57,247 bases of DNA from Cyclobacteriaceae bacterium (GCA_025455015.1 JALONI010000008.1:1-57247); one strand, 5' to 3'; shown: positions 42,613 through 52,136, numbered from the stretch's first letter. Translations and numbers: made by a program. Notes: a model not told the origin generated them from the sequence alone.

Positions 42613-43941
42613 TTATCGCGCAAACGCCAACCGTTGCCCAGCGCCCACTTCGTAGATGCGATTGTTCGCATAGGCCAACTGGCCATTAATCCAGGTGTGC
42701 GTGATGCGATGACTGAACGTGTATCCCTCAAAAGGGCTCCAGCCGCATTTGGCCAAGATGGTTTCCGGCTTCACCGTCCACGGCTCCTCTTTCACCAGCG
42801 CCAAGTCGGCAAAATAGCCCTCGCGGATGAAGCCGCGTTCGCGTATGCGAAACAGAATAGCCGGGTTGTGCGCCAGCTTTTGAACGGCCTGCTCCACCCG
42901 TAGCTTTCCTTGCCTCGCCATTTCAAACAGGGCCACCACGGAGTGCTGTACCAATGGCCCGCCCGAAGGGGCTTTGAAATAGGTTTGGGCTTTCTCTTCG
43001 CGTGTATGAGGTGCGTGGTCCGTGGCAATTACATCGATACGGTCGTCCAGCACAGCTTGTAGTATCGCGGTGCGGTCGGTGGCCTTTTTGATGGCGGGGT
43101 TCCATTTGATCAGGTTGCCCTTGGTGGCGTAGTCTGCTTCGCTAAACCACAAATGATGAATGCAGGCCTCGGCCGTGATTTTCTTTTTCTCCAACGGCAG
43201 CGTGTTGTCAAACAGCGAAGTCTCGCGGGCCGTAGAGATGTGCAAAATATGCAACTGCGTACCGTGCTTTTGCGCGAGCGCTACGGCAAAGGAAGAAGAA
43301 GCGTAGCAGGCTTCCTCGCTGCGGATGAGGGGGTGTTGTTCGATGGGCACGTCTTCGCCATACCGCGCGCGGGCGGCTTCCAAATTTGCCCGGATGATCG
43401 GCTCCGACTCGCAATGTGTGGCAATGAGACCCGGGAAGCGGCTGAACACCGCTTCCAACACCGTTGGATCATCCACCAACAAATTGCCGGTGGAGGAGCC
43501 CATAAAAATTTTGAGTCCGCATACGCGGGAGATGTCCGTTCGCAACACCTCGTCCAGGTTGTTGTGGGAGGTGCCCATAAAAAACGAATAGTTGGCCAGC
43601 GCATCGCGCGAAGCCACCGCATATTTTTCTTCCAGCAACGCCTGCGTGAAAGCAGGAGGTACGGTGTTGGGCATCTCCATAAAACTGGTAACGCCCCCTG
43701 CCACCGCGGCCCGCGATTCGGTAAAGATGGTAGCCTTGTGCGTTAGGCCCGGCTCGCGAAAGTGCACCTGGTCATCAATGGCCCCGGGAATGAGATACGA
43801 TCCATCCGCGTCAACAATTTGGGCATGGGGGGCACTGAGATTTCGGCCGATTTTTTCGATGCGGTCATCATGAATCAGCACATCGCCCGGCTGAATGCTG
43901 CCTTCGTTGACAATGCGGGCGTTTTTGATGAGGGTAAACAT
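42613..43941 (-). CDS. pyrC: Dihydroorotase
   Basis: 442 residues, class I dihydroorotase. It converts carbamoyl aspartate to dihydroorotate in pyrimidine synthesis. The metal-site sequence is AIDDQVHFREPGLTHK: the first His of the usual H-x-H is Gln here, a variant also seen in Bacteroidota relatives. Other motifs remain: LIATHCESEP, LHILHIST, VIATDHAPHTREEK. The lysine normally carboxylated may be replaced (GLKIFMGSST carries Lys in the expected region). ATG 43941, 65 bp from the divergent DEAD-box gene. Confidence 0.9.
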   Translation of the reverse strand: MFTLIKNARIVNEGSIQPGDVLIHDDRIEKIGRNLSAPHAQIVDADGSYLIPGAIDDQVHFREPGLTHKATIFTESRAAVAGGVTSFMEMPNTVPPAFTQALLEEKYAVASRDALANYSFFMGTSHNNLDEVLRTDISRVCGLKIFMGSSTGNLLVDDPTVLEAVFSRFPGLIATHCESEPIIRANLEAARARYGEDVPIEQHPLIRSEEACYASSSFAVALAQKHGTQLHILHISTARETSLFDNTLPLEKKKITAEACIHHLWFSEADYATKGNLIKWNPAIKKATDRTAILQAVLDDRIDVIATDHAPHTREEKAQTYFKAPSGGPLVQHSVVALFEMARQGKLRVEQAVQKLAHNPAILFRIRERGFIREGYFADLALVKEEPWTVKPETILAKCGWSPFEGYTFSHRITHTWINGQLAYANNRIYEVGAGQRLAFAR

Positions 43942-44006
43942 ATGATTGTAAAGATACATCGGTAACTTCACACCTTGAAAGCCCACGTGCCAGTTTAGAC
44001 ATTCGA

Positions 44007-45266
44007 ATGCAATCAACGACCACCAAATCCTGGCTGGACTTCGCGTTCAACAAGCAATTGCTGCAAGCGATTGATGCCGCAGGCTATACCCAGCCCACAG
44101 AAGTGCAGCAAAAGTGTATCCCGCTGATCTTGGGCGGCCAGGAAGTGATCGGCATTGCTCAAACCGGCACCGGCAAAACAGCCGCGTATGCGCTTCCGCT
44201 GATCATGAAAGTGCGCTATGCACAAGGCACAGACCCGCGGGCGCTGGTGTTGGCCCCCACCAAAGAACTGACGGTGCAACTGGCGCAACACATCCGGACG
44301 CTGGCCCAATTCACCGACTTGCGCATTGTGCCGCTATACGGTGGCGTAGGCCCCAAAACACAAATTGAAACACTGCAAAAGGGCGTGGACATACTGGTTG
44401 CCACCCCCGGGCGGTTGATGGAGTTGTACCTGGCCAAACACGTGGTGACAAAGCAGTTGAAAACCCTGGTGCTGGATGAAGCCGACCGGATGATGGACAT
44501 GGGCTTCATGCCGCAACTACGCAGGATTTTTGAAATCATTCCGCCCAAGCGGCAGAACCTTTTGTTCTCCGCTACCTTTTCCGATAAAGTGGAGCGGTTG
44601 TCGCAGGAGTTTTTGGAGTTTCCGGTAAAAATCGAGGTGACACCCCCCGCTACCACCGCCAAACAAGTGGCCCAGCTTGTGTACGAAGTGCCAAACCTCA
44701 AAACGAAAATCCATTTTTTGGAGCACCTCCTCAGCGACCGCGCTGCATTTGCCCGCGTCATGGTGTTTACCCGCACCAAAGAAGCAGCTGACCAAGTGAC
44801 CCACTACCTTGAACGCAAAGGCCTGGGCCCTGTGCGCGTCATCCACTCCAACAAAGGGCAGAACAGCCGCATCAATGCCATGAATGAATTCCGCGAGGGG
44901 CAGTTGCGCGTGTTGGTGTCCACCGATGTATCGGCACGCGGTATTGATGTGGTACAGGTCAGCCACGTGATCAACTTCGATGTGCCCGTGATGTACGATG
45001 ACTATGTACACCGCATTGGCCGCACAGGACGCGCGTTCGAAACGGGGACGGCCATCACCATGGTAACCCCGGCCGAAGTTTATCATTTGAAAAAAATCGA
45101 AGACTTGATCCGGCAAAAGTTGCCACTGAAAAAGCTGCCTGCGGCAGTAGCCGTGGCCGAAACCTTGGCAGACGAACAGCAGGAGATGGCCCGCGAGATA
45201 GACCGCCAGCGCCAACGCGAAGACCCCGACTACCAGGGGGCGTTTCACGAGCGCAAGAGAAAATAA
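44007..45266 (+). CDS. DEAD-box ATP-dependent RNA helicase
   Basis: 419 residues. Motifs in order: Q motif near YTQPTEVQ, I in GIAQTGTGKTAAYALP, Ia in LAPTKELTVQ, Ib in TPGR, II in LVLDEADRMMDMGF, III in LLFSATFS, V in VLVSTDVSARGIDV, VI in YVHRIGRTGRAF. The basic, short C-terminal tail (ERKRK) lacks the long RNA-binding domain of DeaD, so this is RhlE-like by length. Likely acts in ribosome assembly or mRNA decay. A hairpin sits just past the stop (45271-45294). Confidence 0.95.
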   Translation: MQSTTTKSWLDFAFNKQLLQAIDAAGYTQPTEVQQKCIPLILGGQEVIGIAQTGTGKTAAYALPLIMKVRYAQGTDPRALVLAPTKELTVQLAQHIRTLAQFTDLRIVPLYGGVGPKTQIETLQKGVDILVATPGRLMELYLAKHVVTKQLKTLVLDEADRMMDMGFMPQLRRIFEIIPPKRQNLLFSATFSDKVERLSQEFLEFPVKIEVTPPATTAKQVAQLVYEVPNLKTKIHFLEHLLSDRAAFARVMVFTRTKEAADQVTHYLERKGLGPVRVIHSNKGQNSRINAMNEFREGQLRVLVSTDVSARGIDVVQVSHVINFDVPVMYDDYVHRIGRTGRAFETGTAITMVTPAEVYHLKKIEDLIRQKLPLKKLPAAVAVAETLADEQQEMAREIDRQRQREDPDYQGAFHERKRK

Positions 45267-45294
45267 AAAAGGGCCACAACGTTAGTCGTGGCCC
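45265..45294 (-). terminator. Intrinsic terminator of rho
   Basis: On the minus strand a 10-bp stem with one mismatch (45294-45285 with 45280-45271) and a 4-nt loop is followed by TTTTTT (45270-45265). It starts 28 bp past the rho stop. The same hairpin directly follows the DEAD-box stop on the plus strand but lacks a T-run in that direction. Confidence 0.8.
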
Positions 45295-45321
45295 CGGTTA
45301 TCGGGCAGGCTACCCGAGGGG

Positions 45322-46884
45322 CTACCCGTTCATCGAAATCAAAAACTCCTGGTTGTTGCGCGTGCCTTTCATCTTGTCCAGCAAAAACTCCATCGCCTCG
45401 TTGCTGTTCATGTCGCTCATGTACTTGCGCAGAATCCACACGCGCTGAAGTTCTTCTTCCTTCATCAACAGGTCTTCTCTGCGCGTACCCGAGGCAGGCA
45501 CGTCAATGGCCGGGTACACACGCTTGTTGGCCAGCTTGCGGTCCAACTGCAATTCCATATTGCCCGTGCCCTTAAATTCTTCAAAAATCACTTCGTCCAT
45601 CTTCGAGCCGGTATCGATCAGCGCGGTGGCGATGATGGTGAGCGAGCCGCCATTCTCAATCTTACGGGCGGCCCCAAAGAAACGCTTGGGTTTGTGCAGG
45701 GCGTTGGCATCCACACCGCCTGATAGGATTTTACCTGAAGAGGGCACCACCGTGTTGTACGCACGGGCCAACCGGGTGATCGAATCCAACAGGATAACTA
45801 CGTCATGGCCGCATTCCACCAGGCGCTTGGCCTTTTCCAGCACAATGCTCGCCACCTTGACGTGACGCTCGGCCTGCTCATCAAACGTGGAGGCAATCAC
45901 TTCGGCCTTTACGCTGCGTGCCATGTCCGTCACTTCTTCCGGCCGTTCGTCAATCAGTAAGACGATCAGGTACACCTCGGGGTGGTTTTCTGCGATGGCG
46001 TTGGCAATGCTTTTCAGCAATACGGTTTTACCGGTTTTGGGTTGGGCTACAATCATGCCGCGCTGTCCTTTGCCGATGGGCGAAAACAAATCGAGGATGC
46101 GGGTGCTCATGTTGTCGGGCGTGGTGCTGAGCTTAAGTTTCTCGTTCGGAAACAGCGGGGTCAGGTATTCAAACGCCACGCGGTCGCGGATTTCTTCGGA
46201 TGTCTTCCCGTTTACGCTCTCTACTTTGATCAGCGCAAAGTATTTCTCACCTTCTTTAGGCGGGCGGATGGTGCCGCGAACGGTATCGCCTGTTCGCAAA
46301 CCAAACAATTTAATCTGCGAGGGCGATACGTAAATGTCATCGGGGCTGGCCAGGTAGTGGTAGTCAGACGAGCGCAGGAAGCCGTAGCCATCCTGCATCA
46401 TTTCCAACACGCCTTCGGCCAACACGGCCCCTTCAAATTCTTTAATGACGGTTTCGCGTTTCTGCTGTTGTTGTTGGCGTTCTTCGCGGCTTTGTTGTCC
46501 TTCCTGGCGCGGATGAGGTTCCCGTTCTTGCGGCTTGGGTTGAGGCTCGGGCGCGTCTTCAAACCGAACGGGCTTGATGTCAAACGAGTCGTTCTCTTCG
46601 GCCACCGTTTCGTCCTGGGCGGCTATTTCTTTTTCGCGGGGTTCTTTGGCAGCACCCGGAGCTACGTTTTCACGCTTGCGCGGACGCAACTTGCGGTCGC
46701 CCTCTTTATTCTTTTGAGGCTCAGGCGTGGCCGGGTTGGCGGCTTCGTTGATGGCCTGCTGGTCCAGGATTTTGTACACCAGTTCTTGCTTGCCCAGTTT
46801 CTTGGCGTTTTTTACGCCCATTCCTTCGGCTATTTCCTTTAATTCGGAAAGCAGCCTGACGTTTAGATCGTCAATTGTATACAT
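45322..46884 (-). CDS. rho: Transcription termination factor Rho
   Basis: 520 residues. Rho_N domain at 1-45, then a low-complexity charged insert (about 50-145; Glu/Lys/Gln/Pro-rich) not present in E. coli Rho, then the RNA-binding cold-shock domain (about 150-225; [20 protein letters not shown]). ATPase motor: [18 protein letters not shown] (P-loop), [15 protein letters not shown] (Walker B region), [20 protein letters not shown] (Q loop) and [16 protein letters not shown]. Hexameric helicase that releases RNA polymerase. ATG 46884 with a candidate leader peptide upstream. Confidence 0.96.
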   Translation of the reverse strand: MYTIDDLNVRLLSELKEIAEGMGVKNAKKLGKQELVYKILDQQAINEAANPATPEPQKNKEGDRKLRPRKRENVAPGAAKEPREKEIAAQDETVAEENDSFDIKPVRFEDAPEPQPKPQEREPHPRQEGQQSREERQQQQQKRETVIKEFEGAVLAEGVLEMMQDGYGFLRSSDYHYLASPDDIYVSPSQIKLFGLRTGDTVRGTIRPPKEGEKYFALIKVESVNGKTSEEIRDRVAFEYLTPLFPNEKLKLSTTPDNMSTRILDLFSPIGKGQRGMIVAQPKTGKTVLLKSIANAIAENHPEVYLIVLLIDERPEEVTDMARSVKAEVIASTFDEQAERHVKVASIVLEKAKRLVECGHDVVILLDSITRLARAYNTVVPSSGKILSGGVDANALHKPKRFFGAARKIENGGSLTIIATALIDTGSKMDEVIFEEFKGTGNMELQLDRKLANKRVYPAIDVPASGTRREDLLMKEEELQRVWILRKYMSDMNSNEAMEFLLDKMKGTRNNQEFLISMNG

Positions 46885-46908
46885 GTAAAAAATATAAAGT
46901 TTAGTGTG

Positions 46909-46938
46909 TTAGCGTTGCGCGTACAGAAAAACCCACAT
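46909..46938 (-). other. Candidate 9-codon leader peptide in the rho 5' leader
   Basis: ATG 46938 opens MWVFLYAQR and stops at TAA (46911-46909), 25 bp upstream of the rho ATG. The ATG sits inside a small hairpin (ACCC-ATGT-GGGT) followed by five Ts. The transcript leader would be about 125 nt long if the promoter at 47017-47047 is used. Pure inference: no homologous leader peptide is known to me in this lineage. Confidence 0.2.
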
Positions 46939-47016
46939 GGGTCGGAGGCGTCACTCAGAATACGTTTTTGGAAATTTATCGGTTGAGGCAGGTCGGGAAG
47001 ACCTTCAAAGACGATG

Positions 47017-47047
47017 CAAGTATAGGTCAAAAAACGTTACGAACAAA
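47017..47047 (-). promoter_or_regulatory. Promoter of rho
   Basis: Minus-strand TTTG (47047-47044), exactly 19 bp, then TATACTTG (47024-47017), one base off TAnnTTTG. Good match to the Bacteroidota consensus; the predicted start near 47010 gives an unusually long leader of about 125 nt. Confidence 0.55.
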
Positions 47048-47068
47048 TCAATCCTGAAATTTTGTGGC

Positions 47069-47076
47069 TAATTTTG
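47069..47076 (+). promoter_or_regulatory. -7 promoter element of serS
   Basis: TAATTTTG matches TAnnTTTG and lies 17 bp before the ATG. No clear -33 element at the expected distance; the rho promoter lies on the other strand about 25 bp away. Confidence 0.4.
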
Positions 47077-47093
47077 ACATCCACTTTTAGTGT

Positions 47094-48365
47094 ATGCTAC
47101 AGATAAACACCGTGCGCGAACACACAGCCGAAGTACTGGCAGGGCTGGCCAAACGAAACGTGAAAGATGCCGAAGCACTCGTGCAGCGCGTCATTGACAT
47201 TGACAAAGCCCGCAGGGAAACACAAAAAACACTGGACGACCTGAAAGCCAAATCCAATGCCGACAGCAAACGCGTGGGCGAGCTGATGCGCGAGAAAAAA
47301 ACCACAGAGGCGGATCAATTAAAGGCTTCCATCGGGGCCGACAAAAACGCGATCAAGACGTTGGAAGAAAAACTGAGTCAACGGGAGCAAGAACTGCAAA
47401 CGGCCTTATACAAAATCCCCAACGTACCGGCCGCCAACGTTCCGGCCGGCAAAAATGCGGATGACAATATCTATGGCCCCACCGTGGGCAATATCCCCGC
47501 GCTGCCTGCCGATGCATTGCCCCACTGGGAACTCATCAAAAAGTATGACATCATCGACTTTGACCTGGGCGTGAAAATTTCGGGCGCGGGTTTTCCCGTG
47601 TACAAAGGCAAGGGCGCCAAGTTGCAGCGCGCGCTGATCAATTTCTTTTTGGACGAAGCCGAAAAAGCCGGCTACCACGAAATCCAACCACCCATTGTGG
47701 TGAACGAAGCCAGCGGCTATGGCACGGGGCAGCTTCCCGACAAGGAAGGGCAGATGTATTTCATTGCAGAAGACGGTCTGTACCTGATCCCCACGGCCGA
47801 GGTACCCATCACCAACTTGTACCGCGATGTGATCTTGACCGAGGAGCAACTGCCGGTAAAAAACGTGGGCTACACCCCGTGCTTCAGGCGCGAAGCCGGT
47901 AGTTGGGGCGCGCACGTGCGCGGCCTGAACCGCCTGCACCAATTTGATAAGGTGGAGATCGTGCAGATCAGCAAACCGGAAGACTCCTACGCCCTCCTGG
48001 AGGAAATGTGCCGGCATGTGGAGGGCCTGCTGGAAAAACTGGAACTGCCGTACCGCAAGCTGCTGCTGTGTGGCGGAGACATGGGCTTCAACTCAGCGCT
48101 GACATACGACATGGAAGTGTACTCGGCCGCGCAACAGCGGTGGCTGGAGGTGAGCTCGGTCAGCAACTTCGAAACCTACCAGGCCAACCGCCTCAAGCTG
48201 CGCTATAAAACTAAGGAAGGCAAAACGCAATTGCTCCACACCCTCAACGGCAGTGCCTTGGCGCTTCCGCGGATATTGGCGGCTATCCTGGAGAACAATC
48301 AAACCGAAGACGGCATTCGCGTACCCAACGTGCTGGTGAAGTATGCCGGGTTTGAACACGTGTAG
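47094..48365 (+). CDS. serS: Seryl-tRNA synthetase
   Basis: 423 residues. The N-terminal two-helix coiled coil (about 25-110) binds tRNA-Ser. The class II core has motif 2 PCFRREAGSWGAHVRGLNRL and motif 3 NGSALALPRILAAILENNQ. Charges tRNA-Ser. Isolated in a divergent position to rho with its own -7 element. Confidence 0.96.
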   Translation: MLQINTVREHTAEVLAGLAKRNVKDAEALVQRVIDIDKARRETQKTLDDLKAKSNADSKRVGELMREKKTTEADQLKASIGADKNAIKTLEEKLSQREQELQTALYKIPNVPAANVPAGKNADDNIYGPTVGNIPALPADALPHWELIKKYDIIDFDLGVKISGAGFPVYKGKGAKLQRALINFFLDEAEKAGYHEIQPPIVVNEASGYGTGQLPDKEGQMYFIAEDGLYLIPTAEVPITNLYRDVILTEEQLPVKNVGYTPCFRREAGSWGAHVRGLNRLHQFDKVEIVQISKPEDSYALLEEMCRHVEGLLEKLELPYRKLLLCGGDMGFNSALTYDMEVYSAAQQRWLEVSSVSNFETYQANRLKLRYKTKEGKTQLLHTLNGSALALPRILAAILENNQTEDGIRVPNVLVKYAGFEHV

Positions 48366-48382
48366 ATAACTCTATTCGGCCC

Positions 48383-50545
48383 ATGAATAAATTATGCGGC
48401 ATAGCACTTGTTGCGTTATGGTTGGCAGCCTGCACACCATCGGAGAAGCCTTACACCACGTGGCCCGCGTACAATGGCAGTAAAGAAGGCATCAAGTATT
48501 CGTCCCTCACGCAAGTCAATACGGGCAACGTAAGCCGGCTCACACCCGTATGGACGTATCATACCGGTGATGCCGATACGGTTCATCATTCGCAGATCCA
48601 ATGCAACCCCATCGTGGTCAACGGCACGTTGTATGGCGTTACCGCTGCCATGAAGCTGTTCGCGTTGGATGCCGCCACCGGCCAGGAGAAGTGGGTGTTT
48701 GACCCGAACCGCAAAACGGAGTTTGACAACAACCGCACTGCACTTCACATCCTGATCAACAGTCGGGGAATAGCTTATTGGACGGATGGCCGTGAAGATG
48801 AACGCATCTTCTTCACGGCCGGGTCACACACATTTGCCGTCAATGCCCGCACCGGCCGGGTCATCCCCTCATTTGGAACCAAGGGCTCCATCGATTTGCA
48901 CGAAGGCCTCGGCCGCGATGTCAGTGACTTGTTTGTGGTCAGCACTTCGCCCGGCATGGTGTATAAAAACCTCCTCATCATGGGTACCCGCGTACACGAG
49001 TCGCCCCCGGCCGCCCCCGGCCATATCCGCGCCTACGATGTGCTCACCGGAAAACAGGTATGGATATTTCACACCATCCCCCAGCCGGGAGAGTTTGGCT
49101 ATGAAACCTGGGACGACCCCAACGCCTGGAAATACACCGGAGGGGCCAACGTGTGGAGCGGATTTACGCTCGATGAAGAAAAGGGAATCTTGTTTGCGCC
49201 CACCGGGTCTGCCACCAGCGATTTCTACGGAGGAACACGCACGGGAGCCAACCTGTTTGCCAATTGCCTGCTGGCACTGAAGGCCGAAACGGGCGAGCGG
49301 CTGTGGCATTTTCAATTTATGCATCACGACTTGTGGGATAAAGACCTGCCCGCACCGCCCGTCTTGGCCCGGTTGCGGCATGAGGGAAAATCCGTGGAGG
49401 CGGTGATCCAAACCACCAAGAACGGGATGGTGTTTGCCTTTGAGCGAAACACCGGCAAGCCGCTTGTTGAGGTGGAAGAAGTGGCGGTGGACACAATCAG
49501 TGAACTGCCGGGAGAGAAGGTGTGGCCCACGCAACCCACGGTGCGCAAGCCGGCACCCTTTGTGCGGCAAACCATCACCCTGAACGACATCAACCCCTAC
49601 CTTGACAAAAGCGTGCAGGCGCAGTTGCGCGAACAGATGAGGGGCTATCGCTTTGGCAATCCTTTTATCCCGCCCGGCAAAACCCCCTCGCTGGTGTTTC
49701 CCGGTTATGACGGTGGCGGTGAGTGGGGCGGCCCCAGCATCGACCCCGAAACGGGGTGGCTCTATGTCAATGCCAATGAAATGGCGTGGATCATGAAAAT
49801 GGTGGACAACGAAACGCAGGCGGCAGCCCGCGAGACATGGCTGCAAGCGGGCCAGCGGTTATATCGCCAGCATTGCCAGACTTGCCATGGGCCCGACCTG
49901 AAGGGCCAGGGCAACAACCCCGCGTTGGCCACCTTGCCGGGCCGGTATGCCAAAACTGATTTTCTGGCCCTCGTGGCCGGAGGCCGCAGAATGATGCCGG
50001 CCTTTCAGCACTTGAAACACGAGGAACGCGAAGCGTTGGCCTCCTACCTGTTGAATTTGCGCGAGGAGCAACGCCAGCCCTTTAAGGCCTCATCCACCGT
50101 TGACTCTGCCACGTACCTACCCTTCAAACTGGAAGGATACACCAAGTTTTTGAGCCCCGATGGCTATCCGGCCATCAGCCCCCCGTGGGGTACACTCACC
50201 GCCATCAACATGAACACGGGCGAGCAGGTTTGGCAGCAACCATTGGGCGAGTACGAAGAGTTGAAAGCAAAAGGCATTCCGCCCACGGGAACCGAAAACT
50301 ACGGAGGACCTGTGGTGACGGCCGGAGGGCTGGTGTTCATCGCGGCCACGCGCGATGCCACCTTTCGCGCCTTTGACAAGCAGAGTGGCACGTTACTGTG
50401 GGAGTATCCCCTGCCGGCCGCGGGGTTCGCCACGCCTGCCGTGTTCGAGCAGAACGGAAAGCAATACATCGTGATCGCCTGCGGTGGAGGCAAACTCAAC
50501 ACGCGCGCTGGCGATGCCTACGTGGCGTTTGCCTTACCGGAGTAA
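48383..50545 (+). CDS. PQQ-dependent dehydrogenase with inserted cytochrome c domain, lipoprotein
   Basis: 720 residues. The signal ends WLAAC (Cys17, lipoprotein), so the protein is periplasmic or outer-membrane bound. A beta propeller of quinoprotein type has W-motif-like repeats: GNVSRLTPVWTYH, ALDAATGQEKWVF, ALKAETGERLWHF, AFDKQSGTLLWEYPLPAAG. Within the propeller order, a c-type cytochrome module at about 490-565 carries HCQTCHGPDLKG (haem CxxCH at 498-502) and a Met ligand region RRMMPAF. It would oxidise a sugar or alcohol and pass electrons to the haem. No pqq synthesis genes are visible here. 18 bp after serS, but probably a separate unit. Confidence 0.9.
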   Translation: MNKLCGIALVALWLAACTPSEKPYTTWPAYNGSKEGIKYSSLTQVNTGNVSRLTPVWTYHTGDADTVHHSQIQCNPIVVNGTLYGVTAAMKLFALDAATGQEKWVFDPNRKTEFDNNRTALHILINSRGIAYWTDGREDERIFFTAGSHTFAVNARTGRVIPSFGTKGSIDLHEGLGRDVSDLFVVSTSPGMVYKNLLIMGTRVHESPPAAPGHIRAYDVLTGKQVWIFHTIPQPGEFGYETWDDPNAWKYTGGANVWSGFTLDEEKGILFAPTGSATSDFYGGTRTGANLFANCLLALKAETGERLWHFQFMHHDLWDKDLPAPPVLARLRHEGKSVEAVIQTTKNGMVFAFERNTGKPLVEVEEVAVDTISELPGEKVWPTQPTVRKPAPFVRQTITLNDINPYLDKSVQAQLREQMRGYRFGNPFIPPGKTPSLVFPGYDGGGEWGGPSIDPETGWLYVNANEMAWIMKMVDNETQAAARETWLQAGQRLYRQHCQTCHGPDLKGQGNNPALATLPGRYAKTDFLALVAGGRRMMPAFQHLKHEEREALASYLLNLREEQRQPFKASSTVDSATYLPFKLEGYTKFLSPDGYPAISPPWGTLTAINMNTGEQVWQQPLGEYEELKAKGIPPTGTENYGGPVVTAGGLVFIAATRDATFRAFDKQSGTLLWEYPLPAAGFATPAVFEQNGKQYIVIACGGGKLNTRAGDAYVAFALPE

Positions 50546-50571
50546 ATAATCGTCTCCTTCGATAGCGTTTT

Positions 50572-52044
50572 TCAATACTTGGCGGGCATTCCTGCGGCAG
50601 GCGTTGACTTTTTGATAAAGTCACGGATGTGTTCGTTGGAACTGGCCAGGTCTTCGGCCCGCAGGTACATCATGTGGCCGCTGCGGTACCCTTCAAAGCG
50701 CAACCGGTTTTTCATGCGGCCGCTGGGATCCAACTGCCACATGGAGTACTTCGCATCAAAATACGTGGTAGCCCCATCATAGTAGCCGCTTTGCACCATC
50801 ACGTGCAGGTACGGGTTCTCGGCCATCGCCAAACGCAGGTTTTCACCTGTGTTGTCATTGCTGTTGTCCCACGGGCGCACGGGGCCAAACATGTTATACT
50901 GCAGATCAGTCTTGTAGTTGAGCACATCGCGCAGGTAGTAGTTAATGGCCGGGGTAAACGAGTGTAGCCACGAAGTAAGCTCCGAGTTGTAGTCCGGTGC
51001 ACTGCCGGCTTGGGCTTTGTCGATGCCCAGGTAGCGCGAATCCAAACGCCCCACGGTAAACCCTTTTTCGCGCAGCAGGTCTTTCCAGAAGTACTGCGTG
51101 GGCACGGCTAAGTTGTAATGCAACACCGTGCGCTCAGACAACCCCGAGTAGCGCGCCACCTTGGCCGCGATTTGTTTTTTCCGGGCCTCATCCAAAAAAC
51201 CGCCTCGCGAAAGGGCGGGGATAAATTCATCGATGGTGAACGCTTCCGACTCCGCCAGTACCTCGTCCAAGTCTTTTTGTTGGAGATCGGTTGGCAACAC
51301 TTTTTGATACCAGGCGGCAGCCGTGTAGTACGGCAACGACAAGGCATCGTTTACCGGGCCATCGCGCTTGATGCCCAGCTCGGTGGGCGATACAAGAATC
51401 ACTCCGTTCAGATACATCCAGTGCGCATTTTGCAACTCCAACGCCAGCCCCGACACGCGCGTAGTGCCGTAGCTTTCGCCAATGAGGTATTTGGGCGAAG
51501 TCCAGCGCCCTTTGCGCGACACAAAGTTGTCGACCCAATCGCCCAGGTATTTGATATCAGCATTGACGCCAAAAAAGGTTGTCTTATCGGCCTTCGGATC
51601 GAGGATGCGTGAAAACCCGGTGTTCACGGGATCGACAAACACGATATCGGCCACATCTAAAATCGAGTGCGGGTTGTCGCGCACACCATAAGGCTGCACG
51701 GGATATCCCTCGTTGTCGATGTTCAGCATTTTGGGCCCGGTGTAGGCCAAATGCATCCATACGGAAGCGGAGCCCGGCCCACCGTTAAAGGAGATCACCA
51801 GCGGCCGTTTGCTTTTGTCGGCCATATCGGTGCGTTCATAGTAGATGTAGAACAAGGCCGCACTGGGCTTTCCTTCGGCATTCCACACGGGCTGGGTGCC
51901 AGCGGTGACTTTGTACGGCACGGCCTTGCCTTTGATGGTGACCGATCCGTTGGCGGTGACGGCCGACTCGGCCGGGAGCGTGCGCTCTTGGGCGAAGGTG
52001 AGCAAGCCAACAAAACCGAAAAGCAGAATCAACAGTGGTTTCAT
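50572..52044 (-). CDS. S10-family serine carboxypeptidase-like protein
   Basis: 490 residues. The signal peptide ends near LLTFAQ. SxNGGPGS oxyanion signature ISFNGGPGSASVWMHL; nucleophile Ser in LIGESYGTTR; Asp in VQSGYYDGATTYFD; His in RSGHMMYL. Peptidase family S10 members cut C-terminal residues; Bacteroidota copies are periplasmic or secreted. ATG 52044 is selected by the signal peptide. Convergent with the PQQ gene, divergent from the MATE gene. Confidence 0.92.
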   Translation of the reverse strand: MKPLLILLFGFVGLLTFAQERTLPAESAVTANGSVTIKGKAVPYKVTAGTQPVWNAEGKPSAALFYIYYERTDMADKSKRPLVISFNGGPGSASVWMHLAYTGPKMLNIDNEGYPVQPYGVRDNPHSILDVADIVFVDPVNTGFSRILDPKADKTTFFGVNADIKYLGDWVDNFVSRKGRWTSPKYLIGESYGTTRVSGLALELQNAHWMYLNGVILVSPTELGIKRDGPVNDALSLPYYTAAAWYQKVLPTDLQQKDLDEVLAESEAFTIDEFIPALSRGGFLDEARKKQIAAKVARYSGLSERTVLHYNLAVPTQYFWKDLLREKGFTVGRLDSRYLGIDKAQAGSAPDYNSELTSWLHSFTPAINYYLRDVLNYKTDLQYNMFGPVRPWDNSNDNTGENLRLAMAENPYLHVMVQSGYYDGATTYFDAKYSMWQLDPSGRMKNRLRFEGYRSGHMMYLRAEDLASSNEHIRDFIKKSTPAAGMPAKY

Positions 52045-52108
52045 GAGGAGGCGGTTGAATGAATGAGTCGGGAAAGTAGTTTTTTCCGTCAATACGCCAC
52101 CCATTTTT

Positions 52109-52116
52109 TACTTTTG
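52109..52116 (+). promoter_or_regulatory. -7 promoter element of the MATE exporter gene
   Basis: TACTTTTG matches TAnnTTTG and ends 20 bp before the ATG at 52137. No -33 match is apparent; the expected region is T-rich. Confidence 0.4.
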
Positions 52117-52136
52117 CGCGCCCTATTTGTACACCA

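Noticed and set aside
45301-45330. Repeated GGCTACCCG at the rho stop codon
   Set aside because: Only two 8-9 bp copies, one inside coding sequence; the real terminator lies next to it at 45265-45294.
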